From: Pirellulales bacterium
GTDB taxonomy: Bacteria; Planctomycetota; Planctomycetia; Pirellulales; Thermoguttaceae
Direction: 5' to 3'
Assembly: GCA_016931995.1 (NCBI GenBank)
Contig: JAFGDS010000008.1
Coordinates: 20,221-84,220, forward strand
DNA: 64,000 nucleotides
Each line of letters opens with the position of its first letter. Position 1 is the stretch's first letter. A program made the position numbers and the translations under genes. Below the pieces are notes generated by a model that searched no databases, was not told the origin of the DNA, and saw only the letters and a list, made by a program, of their open reading frames with translations. Positions 27,867 through 36,112 of the stretch are shown one piece after another.

Positions 27867-28037
27867 ATGTCCGAGCAAGAGCGAACCGTCCGACCGCCGG
27901 GCACGTGCGTGCCCTGGGAGGAGCAGGTCAAGGAATTCCCGCCCATCACCGGCGACGCCGAACTCGTGCGCCGGATCTGGCAAGAGACCGACGGCTTTGG
28001 GTACGTGTTCATCTGGCAATGTCTGCTGTCGTTCTGA
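27867..28037 (+). CDS. 56-residue protein between methyltransferase and corrinoid protein
   Basis: A short gene with GGAG before its ATG, 20 bases after the methyltransferase stop and 24 bases before the corrinoid gene. It starts MSEQERTVRPPGTCVPWEEQ and ends in an aromatic, hydrophobic GYVFIWQCLLSF. It has two Cys, no signal peptide and no clear membrane helix. I do not recognise a family. Its tight placement and good ribosome site argue that it is real and works with the flanking methyl-transfer proteins, perhaps as a small subunit; that role is inference. Confidence 0.65.
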   Translation: MSEQERTVRPPGTCVPWEEQVKEFPPITGDAELVRRIWQETDGFGYVFIWQCLLSF

Positions 28038-28061
28038 CGCATTCCACGAGGAGCAGCAACC

Positions 28062-28700
28062 GTGAGCGAACTGAGCCCTTTGGCGGCCGCGCTGGCCGAG
28101 TGCCGCGAAAAAGACGTCCAACGCCTCATCCAGGAGCGGATCGACGCCGGCGCGCCGGCCGCCGAGATCGTCGGCGAGTGCAACCAGGGCATGATCGAAC
28201 TGGGTAACCGCTTCGCCTCGGGAAAGTGCTTCATCCCCGAGCTCATGTTCGGCGGGATGGTGATGAAAGCCGTCACCGAGAAGCTCGCCCCGATGATCGA
28301 GACGGACGCGGCGGGCAAGACCGTCGGCCGGGTGGTGATGGGCTCCGTCCGCCACGACGTGCACGACATCGGCAAGGACATCGTCATCATGATGCTCCGC
28401 GGCGTCGGATTCGAGGTGATCGACCTGGGCGTGAACGTGCCGCCGGAGAGGTTCGTCGAGGCGATTGCCAGGCATCGGCCCAACGTCGTCGGCATGAGCG
28501 TGCTTCTGACCACGTGCTACGAGTCGGTCGTGGCCACGGTCGAGGCGATCCGCCAGGCCGGGCTTCGCGAGGGCGTGTCCATCATGGTCGGCGGCGCGGC
28601 GGCCAGTCCGCTGCTATCGGAAAACGCCGGCTGCGATTTCTACGGCAAAACCGCCGTCGACGGCATGAAGCACGCTTGCGCGGTCGTCGGCGTCGCGTGA
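28062..28700 (+). CDS. Corrinoid (B12-binding) methyl-carrier protein
   Basis: A 212-residue protein of the MtbC/MtmC type. The N-terminal helical cap (residues about 1-85, ending near GKCFIPELMFGGMVM) is followed by a Rossmann-like cobalamin domain from VMGSVRHDVHDIGKDIV, which contains the DxHxxG motif whose His ligates cobalt. Later segments VIDLGVNVPPERFVEAI, VGMSVLLTTCYESV and MVGGAAAS complete the fold. The GTG start has GAGGAG 8 bases upstream. Such proteins carry a methyl group between two methyltransferases; only one candidate partner, the UroD-fold protein, is present nearby. Confidence 0.93.
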   Translation: MSELSPLAAALAECREKDVQRLIQERIDAGAPAAEIVGECNQGMIELGNRFASGKCFIPELMFGGMVMKAVTEKLAPMIETDAAGKTVGRVVMGSVRHDVHDIGKDIVIMMLRGVGFEVIDLGVNVPPERFVEAIARHRPNVVGMSVLLTTCYESVVATVEAIRQAGLREGVSIMVGGAAASPLLSENAGCDFYGKTAVDGMKHACAVVGVA

Positions 28701-28736
28701 ACCATTTTGGCAAGGAAAGCACGAGGGTGCACGGAA

Positions 28737-29774
28737 GTGTCCAAACGCATCGGTTTCGCGGCAATCGTTCTCTGGCTGTGCGTGGGAACGGCCGGCTCGG
28801 CCCAGCAGTGGGCCAGGAACATGTTCCAGACGACCACCCACGACTTCGGCGCCCTGGCCCGTGGAGCCAAGGCCGAATTCGCTTTTACGTTCGAGAACAT
28901 CTATCTCGAGGACGCGCACGTCTCGCACGTGCGGACCAGTTGCGGTTGCACCTTGGTAAAGCATCCCACCGAGATCATCAAGACCTATCAGAAGGGCCAG
29001 ATCATCGCGTCGGTCGATACCCGGGGCTTCCTGGGCCGCAAGGACGCGACGATCACGGTTGTCTTCGATAAACCCTATGCCGCCGAGGTCCAACTGCACG
29101 TCCACTCGTACATCCGCAGCGACATCGTCTTCCAGCCCGGCGCGATCGACTTCGGCTCGATCCGCCAGGGCCAGGGCGGTCAGCACAAGACGGTGATCAG
29201 CTACGCCGGCCGCGACGACTGGGCCATCACCGCCGTCGAAAGCCCCCGGCCCTACCTGAGCACGAAGCTCGTCGAGCTGGACCGGAACCTGGGCCGCGTG
29301 ACGTACGAGCTATCGGTCGAACTCAAGCCCGACGCCCCCAAGGGCTATCTGGGCGAATACCTCACCGTTCGCACGAACGACGCCGACGCGACGAAGTCGC
29401 GGGTGCCGCTGGCGGTCGAGGGCGTGGTGGTTCCCCCGCTTGCCGTGCGCCCCGCCGCGCTGGCGCTGGACGCCAAGGTCGGCGCGCCGCCCGTCACGCG
29501 CAATCTCGTCGTCCAGGGTTTCGCGCCGTTCCGCGTGATCGAAGTAACCTGCCCCGACCCGCGGATCACCTGCCAAGTGCCCACGGAGGTCAAGAAATTC
29601 CACGTGATTCCCGTCACGTTCGCGCCGGGGACCGTGCCGGGTAAAACGGACGTCGCCATCGAGATCAAAACCGATCTGGACGGCGCCTCCGTGAGCCTGC
29701 AAATCCACCTCGAGGTCGTTCCCGACCCGCCCCCGCCCGCCGCGCCGGCAACGGCCGATGCGCCGTCATCTTGA
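28737..29774 (+). CDS. DUF1573 secreted protein
   Basis: A 345-residue protein with a signal peptide (about 3-22, ending GSAQQ). The first domain carries the DUF1573 signature THDFGALARGAKAEFAFTF and RTSCGCTL, an immunoglobulin-like ASH/HYDIN-type fold common in planctomycete and Bacteroidetes envelope proteins. Two more similar beta domains follow (FQPGAIDFGSIRQGQGG near 130; a degenerate one after 230). The start is GTG 28737; a TTG ten codons upstream is an alternative. The TGA stop lies inside a partial family C repeat (29765-29832), which therefore also supplies the last few codons. Function unknown. Confidence 0.82.
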   Translation: MSKRIGFAAIVLWLCVGTAGSAQQWARNMFQTTTHDFGALARGAKAEFAFTFENIYLEDAHVSHVRTSCGCTLVKHPTEIIKTYQKGQIIASVDTRGFLGRKDATITVVFDKPYAAEVQLHVHSYIRSDIVFQPGAIDFGSIRQGQGGQHKTVISYAGRDDWAITAVESPRPYLSTKLVELDRNLGRVTYELSVELKPDAPKGYLGEYLTVRTNDADATKSRVPLAVEGVVVPPLAVRPAALALDAKVGAPPVTRNLVVQGFAPFRVIEVTCPDPRITCQVPTEVKKFHVIPVTFAPGTVPGKTDVAIEIKTDLDGASVSLQIHLEVVPDPPPPAAPATADAPSS

Positions 29775-29832
29775 GCGCGGCGAGGAATCTCGTCCCGCGT
29801 TGGGTGGCGCGTTCCGAGCGAGGCGAAGAACG
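29765..29832. repeat. Degenerate family C repeat at the DUF1573 stop
   Basis: GTCATCTTGAGCGCGGCGAG resembles the left arm of family C, and GTTCCGAGCGAGGCGAAGAA follows in direct rather than inverted orientation. The TGA stop of the upstream gene is contained in it. Confidence 0.55.
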
Positions 29833-29998
29833 TGGTCCCTCCATCCAGCCGCCCCGCCTTTCGTTGCGTTGGCAAAGGCGCCCCGATCCGCCGGTTTTTT
29901 TGGCTGGACGCGATGATCGCGCTGCTTGCCGGCTCCCGCGATCAAGGGTATCCTCAGGGGGTATCGTGCAGGTCTTCCGCCGGACGGAGCGCCCCGCC

Positions 29999-31348
29999 AT
30001 GGAGTTCGACGAAAAGTCTCTCGACGCGTTGCGCGCGGCGTTGGCCGTCTCGCCCGATAATATCCCCCTGCGCCAGCATCTGGCGGAGACGCTCTTGCGT
30101 TGGGGGCGTCCCGACGAGGCCGAGAAGGAGTATCGCGAAGCGCTTGCGCGAGCGCCCCGCAACGTGGCGCTGAAGCTGGGTCTGGCGCGCGCCTTCGCGG
30201 ACCAGGCCAAGGACTCGCACGCGATGGTGATCATCGAGGAGTTGGTCAAGGGGAGCGATACCCCCGCCGAGGCGTTTTTGTTGCACGCTCGGCTCCTGTT
30301 TCGATCGGGCGACGTGTCGTTTGCCGTGACGGAGTATCGCGCCGCCGTGGCCGCGGATGGGGGACTGCGCGATCGCGAGTTCGAGGAGAGGCTCGGGCTC
30401 GACCGGGAGGAGACGGACTCGGAGGTGGTGGACGGGCGCGTCCGCGCGGCGAGGGAGGACGGCCGCGGCGGCCCGTCGGGCATCCCCCTGGAGCGGCCAT
30501 CGCTCCGGTTCGACGACGTCGGCGGCATGGCGGATCTCAAGGAAGAGATCCGCATGAAGATCATCTACCCAATCGAACACGAGGCCATGTTCCGCGCGTA
30601 CGGCAAGGCGATCGGCGGGGGCGTGCTCATGTACGGTCCGCCGGGCTGCGGAAAGACCCATCTCGCCCGCGCCACGGCCGGCGAGATCCGCGCCGGCTTC
30701 CTCGCGGTCGGGATCAACGACGTGCTGGATATGTGGCTGGGCAACAGCGAACGCAACCTGCACGAACTGTTCGAGAGCGCGCGACGCAATCGGCCGTGCG
30801 TGCTCTTCTTCGACGAGGTGGACGCCTTGGGCGCAAGCCGCTGCGACATGAAGGCCAGCGCTGGCCGGCACCTCATTAACCAGTTTCTGGCGGAGCTGGA
30901 CGGAGTGAAGAGTTCCAACGACGGCGTGTTGATCCTGGCGGCCACGAATGCCCCGTGGCACATGGATTCGGCGTTCCGCCGGCCGAGTCGGTTCGACCGC
31001 ATCCTTTTCGTTCCTCCGCCGGACGAGCCCGCTCGCGCGGAGATCCTCCGCATTCTCTGTCGCGGCAAGCCCTCGGCCGATCTCGACTGGGTCCACGTGG
31101 CCCGCAAGGCGAAGGACTTCTCCGGCGCGGATTTGAAGGCCGTCGTGGACCTAGCGATCGAGGCGAAGCTGACCGAGGCCATGAAGACCGGCGTTCCCAA
31201 GCCGCTGGCGACGCGCGACTTGGTCGAGGCGGTGAAGCGGATCCGCCCCAGCACGTCGGAATGGTTCGCCACGGCCCGCAATTACGCCCTTTACTCGAAT
31301 CAGGGCGGCACCTACGACGACATCCTCCGGTACCTGAAGCTCTCGTGA
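29999..31348 (+). CDS. TPR-AAA+ ATPase
   Basis: A 449-residue cytoplasmic protein. Residues about 8-125 form three TPR-like helical pairs. An acidic linker (125-165) leads to a classical AAA domain similar to the VPS4/katanin/p97 branch: Walker A GPPGCGKT at 213-220, Walker B VLFFDEVDAL at 268-277, sensor ATNAPW near 315, and arginine fingers in FRRPSRFDR near 327-334. A helical lid with GADLKAVVDLAIEAKL follows. GGAG precedes ATG 29999 by 10 bases. It is followed by another TPR protein 92 bases later. It probably remodels protein complexes; the substrate is unknown. Confidence 0.9.
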   Translation: MEFDEKSLDALRAALAVSPDNIPLRQHLAETLLRWGRPDEAEKEYREALARAPRNVALKLGLARAFADQAKDSHAMVIIEELVKGSDTPAEAFLLHARLLFRSGDVSFAVTEYRAAVAADGGLRDREFEERLGLDREETDSEVVDGRVRAAREDGRGGPSGIPLERPSLRFDDVGGMADLKEEIRMKIIYPIEHEAMFRAYGKAIGGGVLMYGPPGCGKTHLARATAGEIRAGFLAVGINDVLDMWLGNSERNLHELFESARRNRPCVLFFDEVDALGASRCDMKASAGRHLINQFLAELDGVKSSNDGVLILAATNAPWHMDSAFRRPSRFDRILFVPPPDEPARAEILRILCRGKPSADLDWVHVARKAKDFSGADLKAVVDLAIEAKLTEAMKTGVPKPLATRDLVEAVKRIRPSTSEWFATARNYALYSNQGGTYDDILRYLKLS

Positions 31349-31440
31349 CCGATCGCTAATCGCCGCCCGACCGAAGCGTTAGACGACGACAAAAAGGTCC
31401 AGAAATCAAGCCCCCCGGAATTCGCTCACGCGAGAACCCC

Positions 31441-32697
31441 ATGACGCACCACGTGCAGCGCGCCCGACTGCTCATGGATCAGTCCCGATGGGACCTGGCC
31501 GAGAAGGAGTTGCGTCAGGCCCTTTCGCTCGACGCCCAGGATGCCCAAGCGCACGCGCTGTTGGCGCTGTGCCAAAGCGCGCGGAACAAACACGGCGAGG
31601 CGCGGCGGGAAGCCCAGGCGGCCATCCACGCGGCGCCGGACCACTGGTTCACGCATTACGCGCAGGCGCACGTGCTTTGGCACGCCAATCGCGCCGCGGA
31701 GGCCCGCCGCGCCGTGGCCGAGGCAATTCGGCTCGAACCGCGCGTGGCGGAACTCTGGGGCCTGCTGGCCATGATCGAGCACAATCTGAAGCAATGGGAC
31801 CGATCGCTGGCCGCGGCGCGCCGGGGTTTGGCCATCGACCCCGAGGACGCGATGTGCGTCAACGCCGAGTCGATGGCGTTGGTGAAGCTGGGTCGCGCCG
31901 GCGAAGCCCACGCGCGGTTGGACGACGCCTTGGCCCGCGATCCGGAAAACGCCTGGAGCCACGCCAATCAGGGCTGGACGCTCTTGGAGAAGGGCGAGGT
32001 CCGCCGGGCGCAGGAACGATTCCGCGAAGCCCTGCGGCTTGAGCCCGAGCTGGATTGGGCTCGCCACGGCATGGTCACGGCCCTCAAGGCCCGCAATCCC
32101 GTCTACCGGGTCCTATTGACCTATTTCCTATGGACGAGCAGGCTGGGCTCGGGGGCGCAGTGGGCGTTAGTGATCGGGCTGGTGATCGGCTACAACGTCG
32201 TCCGGAATCTGGCCGACGCGCAGCCCGCGTTGCGCCCGCTGCTCGTGCCCCTGATGGTTGGCTATATCATGTTTGTCTTCACGTCCTGGTTGGCCGACCC
32301 ACTCTCCCACCTCGTGCTGCGATTGAGTCGTTTCGGCCGGTACGTCCTTTCCAAGGACGAACGAATGGACGCCAACCTCGTCGCCGCATGCGTGGCAGGC
32401 GCCCTGGCGGCCTTCGTCGCATCGCTCGTGTGGAACAGCGGAAACCTGTTGTTTGCCGCGATCGCGTGTCTGATGCTGGCGATCCCCTGCTCGGCGATCA
32501 TGCGCTGCGACCGGGGTTGGCCGCGTCACGCCATGATCCTCTACACGGTCGTGCTGGCGGCCGTTGGCCTAACCGCGCTGTTCGGCTCGCTGCTGGGCGT
32601 CGATTCACTCGAGACCCTGGGGGTGTTGTTCCTGCTGGGCGCAATCGCGTCAAGCTACGTGGGAAGCGCTCTGATGTCCGCCACGCCCAAGCGATGA
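31441..32697 (+). CDS. TPR-repeat inner-membrane protein
   Basis: A 418-residue protein. Residues 1-200 are six or so TPR units (for example QARLLMDQSRWDLAEKELRQ-like and NAWSHANQGWTLLEKGEVRRAQ-like repeats). The second half is hydrophobic, with about six or seven predicted membrane segments (for example WALVIGLVIGYNVV, LVPLMVGYIMFVF, VAACVAGALAAFVASLVW). The soluble TPR half would face the cytoplasm. It follows the AAA gene on the same strand and may share its transcript. No more specific function can be read. Confidence 0.8.
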   Translation: MTHHVQRARLLMDQSRWDLAEKELRQALSLDAQDAQAHALLALCQSARNKHGEARREAQAAIHAAPDHWFTHYAQAHVLWHANRAAEARRAVAEAIRLEPRVAELWGLLAMIEHNLKQWDRSLAAARRGLAIDPEDAMCVNAESMALVKLGRAGEAHARLDDALARDPENAWSHANQGWTLLEKGEVRRAQERFREALRLEPELDWARHGMVTALKARNPVYRVLLTYFLWTSRLGSGAQWALVIGLVIGYNVVRNLADAQPALRPLLVPLMVGYIMFVFTSWLADPLSHLVLRLSRFGRYVLSKDERMDANLVAACVAGALAAFVASLVWNSGNLLFAAIACLMLAIPCSAIMRCDRGWPRHAMILYTVVLAAVGLTALFGSLLGVDSLETLGVLFLLGAIASSYVGSALMSATPKR

Positions 32698-32799
32698 CGC
32701 AACGACGCCCGCTCACCCCGGGCCGGGTTCGCCCGATTGCGCCGGGGCACGGTCCGGGCGAAGCGAAGGCCGTGGGGACGCGACAACCGCGGGCCCCGA

Positions 32800-35700
32800 T
32801 CAGCCGGCGAGCCGCTCCAAGGCGGCCTGGGCGGAATCGCGGCGGGCCTTAAGCTCGGCAAGGCCTTCCCGCTCCTTCTGAACCACGGCCTCGGGCGCCC
32901 GGCCGACGAATTTTTCATCCGCCAGCTTCTTCCGCTTCGCCTCGATGAGCGAGTCGAGCTTCGCGATTTCCTGCCGTTTCTTCGAAGCCTCGGCCTCGAC
33001 GTCGATCAGCCCGGCCAGATTGACGAAGATTTCGCCCGCCGTCGTGGTCGTGTTGGCCGATAGGGGCGGCGGCTGGACCTCCGGGCCCCAGGCAATGGCC
33101 CTCGCGCCCGCCATGCTCGCGAAGTAGGGCCCCATCGCGGAGAGCTTCGCGGCCGTGTCTTCGTTGCAGCGTCCCAGGATCTCCACCATCGTCTTCGGAG
33201 GCACGTTCTGCCTCGCGCGGATCTCCCGCACGCCGCCCAGCGCGTTCTGGAACAAGGCGAATTGCGCCTCGATGGCCGGATCCTCCATCGCCGCGTCGGC
33301 CGTCGGCCACGGGGCAATCATGATGCTCGCGGCCGCCGGCGCGGGCGCGGGATACCCGCGCGACGGGGCGTACTCGCCGAGCAACTGCCAGACCTCCTCG
33401 GTCACGAATGGAATCATCGGGTGCAGCAGGCGCAAGAGCGTATCGAGCGTGTGCGTCAACACCCGCTGGGCCAGCGGCCGGCCCTTCGGATCCTGCAAGC
33501 GGCCTTTGACCATCTCGACGAAGAAGCTGCAAAACTCGTCCCACGCGAAGCCGTAGAGCGTCCGCGCCGCGTCGGCGAAGCGGAACTGATCCAGCGCCTC
33601 GCTCACCTGCCGGGTCACCGTGGACAGCCGGCTCAGAATCCACCGATCCTCGACGAGAAGCTCTTCCCTCGAAATCGGACCGGCCGTGTAGCCTTCCAGG
33701 TTCAGCAAGGCAAAACGCGAGGCGTTCCACAGTTTGTTGCAAAAGTTGCGGGCGTCCTCGAAACGATCGCTCACCACGAGTCCCTTGGGCAGGACCTTGT
33801 CCTCGGGTTTCTCGGCCCATTGCGTGGAAAACGCCTTCTTGCACTCGGGACACGGCACGCGCGGCAGCACGCGGTTCTTGCGCGTCTGCTCGATCAGCTT
33901 GCCGCAATGAGGGCACTCGAACTCGACCGGCATCCGGACGTCCTGCGTCTCGGTCGTCAGATGGGCCAAGCCGAAGCGGAGGGCATCGGCGCCGAACTTG
34001 TCCATCACGTCGACCGGATCGACCCCGTTGCCCTTGGTCTTGGACATGCCCTCGCCGTAGCCGTCGAGGATCTTGGGGTGGATATAAACCTGATGGAACG
34101 GCACGTCGCCCACGTTGAACAACCCGGCCAGCACCATCCGGGCGACCCAAAGCGTGATGATGTCGCGGCTGGTGATGAGCACGCTCGTGGGATAGTAGTA
34201 TTTCAGTTCCTCGGTCTGCTCGGGCCAGCCGAGCGTCGAGTGCGGCCACAGGGCCGAGCTGAACCAGGTGTCCAGCACGTCCTGCTCGCGCACGAGCGTG
34301 TGACCGGGCACCGCGTCCTCGGCCAGGTCTTCTTCCTCCGCGCATATGAGCCACTGCTCGTATTGGTCGTCCCACTGCCAAGTCACGTCGTCGCGCCCCA
34401 CGAACGCCCGGGCAAGGTCGGCCTCGGTGGCGGTCTTGGCATACCAGATGGGGATCTGGTGTCCCCACCAAAGCTGCCGGCCAATGGGCCAGTCGCGCTT
34501 CTCGCCGAGCCAGTCGAGGTAGCCCTTGGCGTAGCGATCGGGCGTGATCTTCACCCGTCCGTCGCGCACGGCGTCCATGGCCGTTTGGGCCAGCTCGTCC
34601 ATGCGGACGAACCACTGATCGGTCAGAAGCGGCTCGATGGGGGTCTTCGAGCGGTCGCTGTGCGCCAGGTCGATCTCGCGATCCTCGACTTTGACCAGGA
34701 GGCCCTGCCGATCCAGGTCGGCCACGACCTTCTCGCGGGCGTCGAGCACGGTAGCGCCGGCATACGGTCCGGCGTTGTCGTTGAGCGTGCCGTCGAGGTT
34801 CAGGATGTTGACCATGGGCAGGTTTTGCCGCAGACCGACCTCGTAGTCGTTGGGATCGTGGGCGGGCGTGATCTTGACGCAGCCCGTGCCCATCTCGGGC
34901 TTCGCCCAGGGATCGGCCACCAGCGGGATCTCCCGCTCCAGAAGCGGCAAGAGCAACATCCGCCCGTCGGCGGCCATGTTCCGCAGCGCGACCAACTCCG
35001 GCAGGAGCGCGCGGCGGCGCTCGCGGAGGTCGGCCAGCTCGGCTTCGATCTCCGGGCGCTGTTTCTCGGGCGCGGCGGCCAGCCGGGCTTCGAGGTCGGC
35101 CTCGACGGCGGCCAGCGCGCCGGCCGGATCGGGGTGGACCGCCACGGCCGTGTCGCCCAGCATCGTCTCGGGCCGCGTGGTGGCGATCGTGACGTGTTTC
35201 GGCTCGCCCCGCTTCGGCTTGATGACCGGATAGTGGAAGTACCAGAAATGGCCGGCCACCGGCTCGTGAAACACCTCGTCGTCGCTTACCGCCGTCTGCA
35301 GCATCGTGTCCCAGTTGACCAGCCGCTTGCCGCGATAGATCAGGCCCTTCTTGAATAGGCGGAAGAACGTGTGCCGCACGGCGCGGGCGCAGACCGGATC
35401 GAGCGTGAATCGGGTCCGCTGCCAGTCGCAGCTACAGCCCATCTGCTTGAGTTGGCCGAGGATGCGGGCTTCGTAGGACTCTTTCCACTGCCAGATCCGA
35501 TCGCGGAGTCCGTCAGGGCCGAGATTGTGACGCGAGAGTTTTTCTTCAGCGAGCAACCGCCGCTCGACGACCGCCTGGGTGGCGATGCCCGCGTGGTCCG
35601 TGCCCGGCACCCAGAGCGTTTCGAAGCCCTGCATCCGTTTCTGCCGGATGAGGATGTCCTGCAGCGTGTTGTTCAGGGCGTGGCCCAGGTGCAGCGCCCC

Positions 35701-35859
35701 GGTGACGTTGGGCGGCGGGATGACAATGGTGTACGGCTTGCGGTCGCCGCGCGGCTCGCTGTGGAAATAGCCCCGCTCCTGCCAGAAGGCGTACCATCGC
35801 TTCTGCGCGGGCGCGGGGTCGTATTGTTTTGGGAGATCGCGCGAAGGAATGTTGGACAT
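32800..35859 (-). CDS. valS: Valyl-tRNA synthetase
   Basis: A 1019-residue class I enzyme that charges tRNA-Val. The HIGH-type motif lies in PPPNVTGALHLGHALN, and the KMSKS motif in GEGMSKTKGNG. The CP1 editing domain contains VTIATTRPETMLGDTAVAVHP and carries an extra helical insertion (about residues 245-300). Between KMSKS and the anticodon-binding domain lies a zinc-ribbon-like insertion with two CPxC pairs (CPHC and CPEC) near residues 645-680. A C-terminal coiled coil (EAEASKKRQEIAKLDSL) completes the usual plan. Start at ATG 35859 fits the family; no clear ribosome site is visible. Confidence 0.96.
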   Translation of the reverse strand: MSNIPSRDLPKQYDPAPAQKRWYAFWQERGYFHSEPRGDRKPYTIVIPPPNVTGALHLGHALNNTLQDILIRQKRMQGFETLWVPGTDHAGIATQAVVERRLLAEEKLSRHNLGPDGLRDRIWQWKESYEARILGQLKQMGCSCDWQRTRFTLDPVCARAVRHTFFRLFKKGLIYRGKRLVNWDTMLQTAVSDDEVFHEPVAGHFWYFHYPVIKPKRGEPKHVTIATTRPETMLGDTAVAVHPDPAGALAAVEADLEARLAAAPEKQRPEIEAELADLRERRRALLPELVALRNMAADGRMLLLPLLEREIPLVADPWAKPEMGTGCVKITPAHDPNDYEVGLRQNLPMVNILNLDGTLNDNAGPYAGATVLDAREKVVADLDRQGLLVKVEDREIDLAHSDRSKTPIEPLLTDQWFVRMDELAQTAMDAVRDGRVKITPDRYAKGYLDWLGEKRDWPIGRQLWWGHQIPIWYAKTATEADLARAFVGRDDVTWQWDDQYEQWLICAEEEDLAEDAVPGHTLVREQDVLDTWFSSALWPHSTLGWPEQTEELKYYYPTSVLITSRDIITLWVARMVLAGLFNVGDVPFHQVYIHPKILDGYGEGMSKTKGNGVDPVDVMDKFGADALRFGLAHLTTETQDVRMPVEFECPHCGKLIEQTRKNRVLPRVPCPECKKAFSTQWAEKPEDKVLPKGLVVSDRFEDARNFCNKLWNASRFALLNLEGYTAGPISREELLVEDRWILSRLSTVTRQVSEALDQFRFADAARTLYGFAWDEFCSFFVEMVKGRLQDPKGRPLAQRVLTHTLDTLLRLLHPMIPFVTEEVWQLLGEYAPSRGYPAPAPAAASIMIAPWPTADAAMEDPAIEAQFALFQNALGGVREIRARQNVPPKTMVEILGRCNEDTAAKLSAMGPYFASMAGARAIAWGPEVQPPPLSANTTTTAGEIFVNLAGLIDVEAEASKKRQEIAKLDSLIEAKRKKLADEKFVGRAPEAVVQKEREGLAELKARRDSAQAALERLAG

Positions 35860-35892
35860 GAGGTTGGTCTTGAAGAAGGAGAGTAGGACAAT

Positions 35893-36104
35893 CACCACGG
35901 AGGCACGGAGACACAGAGAAGGCAAGAGGAGGGAACCGCGGATGAACGCGGATGAACGCGGATGAGAGACGTGGGGGGGACGCCGGCGTCAGAGCGGGGT
36001 CATGCCGCGCCTAGGTGCTGTCATCTTCACGCCAACCACATCCGCGTTTATCCGCGTTCATCCGCGGTTTCTTCCCATTGTCTATTCTCCGTGCCTCCGT
36101 GGTG
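35893..36104. repeat. Large imperfect inverted repeat between valS and cimA (family F)
   Basis: The left arm (35893-35964) contains CACCACGGAGGCACGGAGAC and CCGCGGATGAACGCGGATG. The right arm (36039-36104) contains CATCCGCGTTTATCCGCG and CTCCGTGCCTCCGTGGTG. Within each arm, GAACGCGGAT-type units repeat in tandem. It fills most of the 253-base space. Confidence 0.8.
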
Positions 36105-36112
36105 AAATCCCT

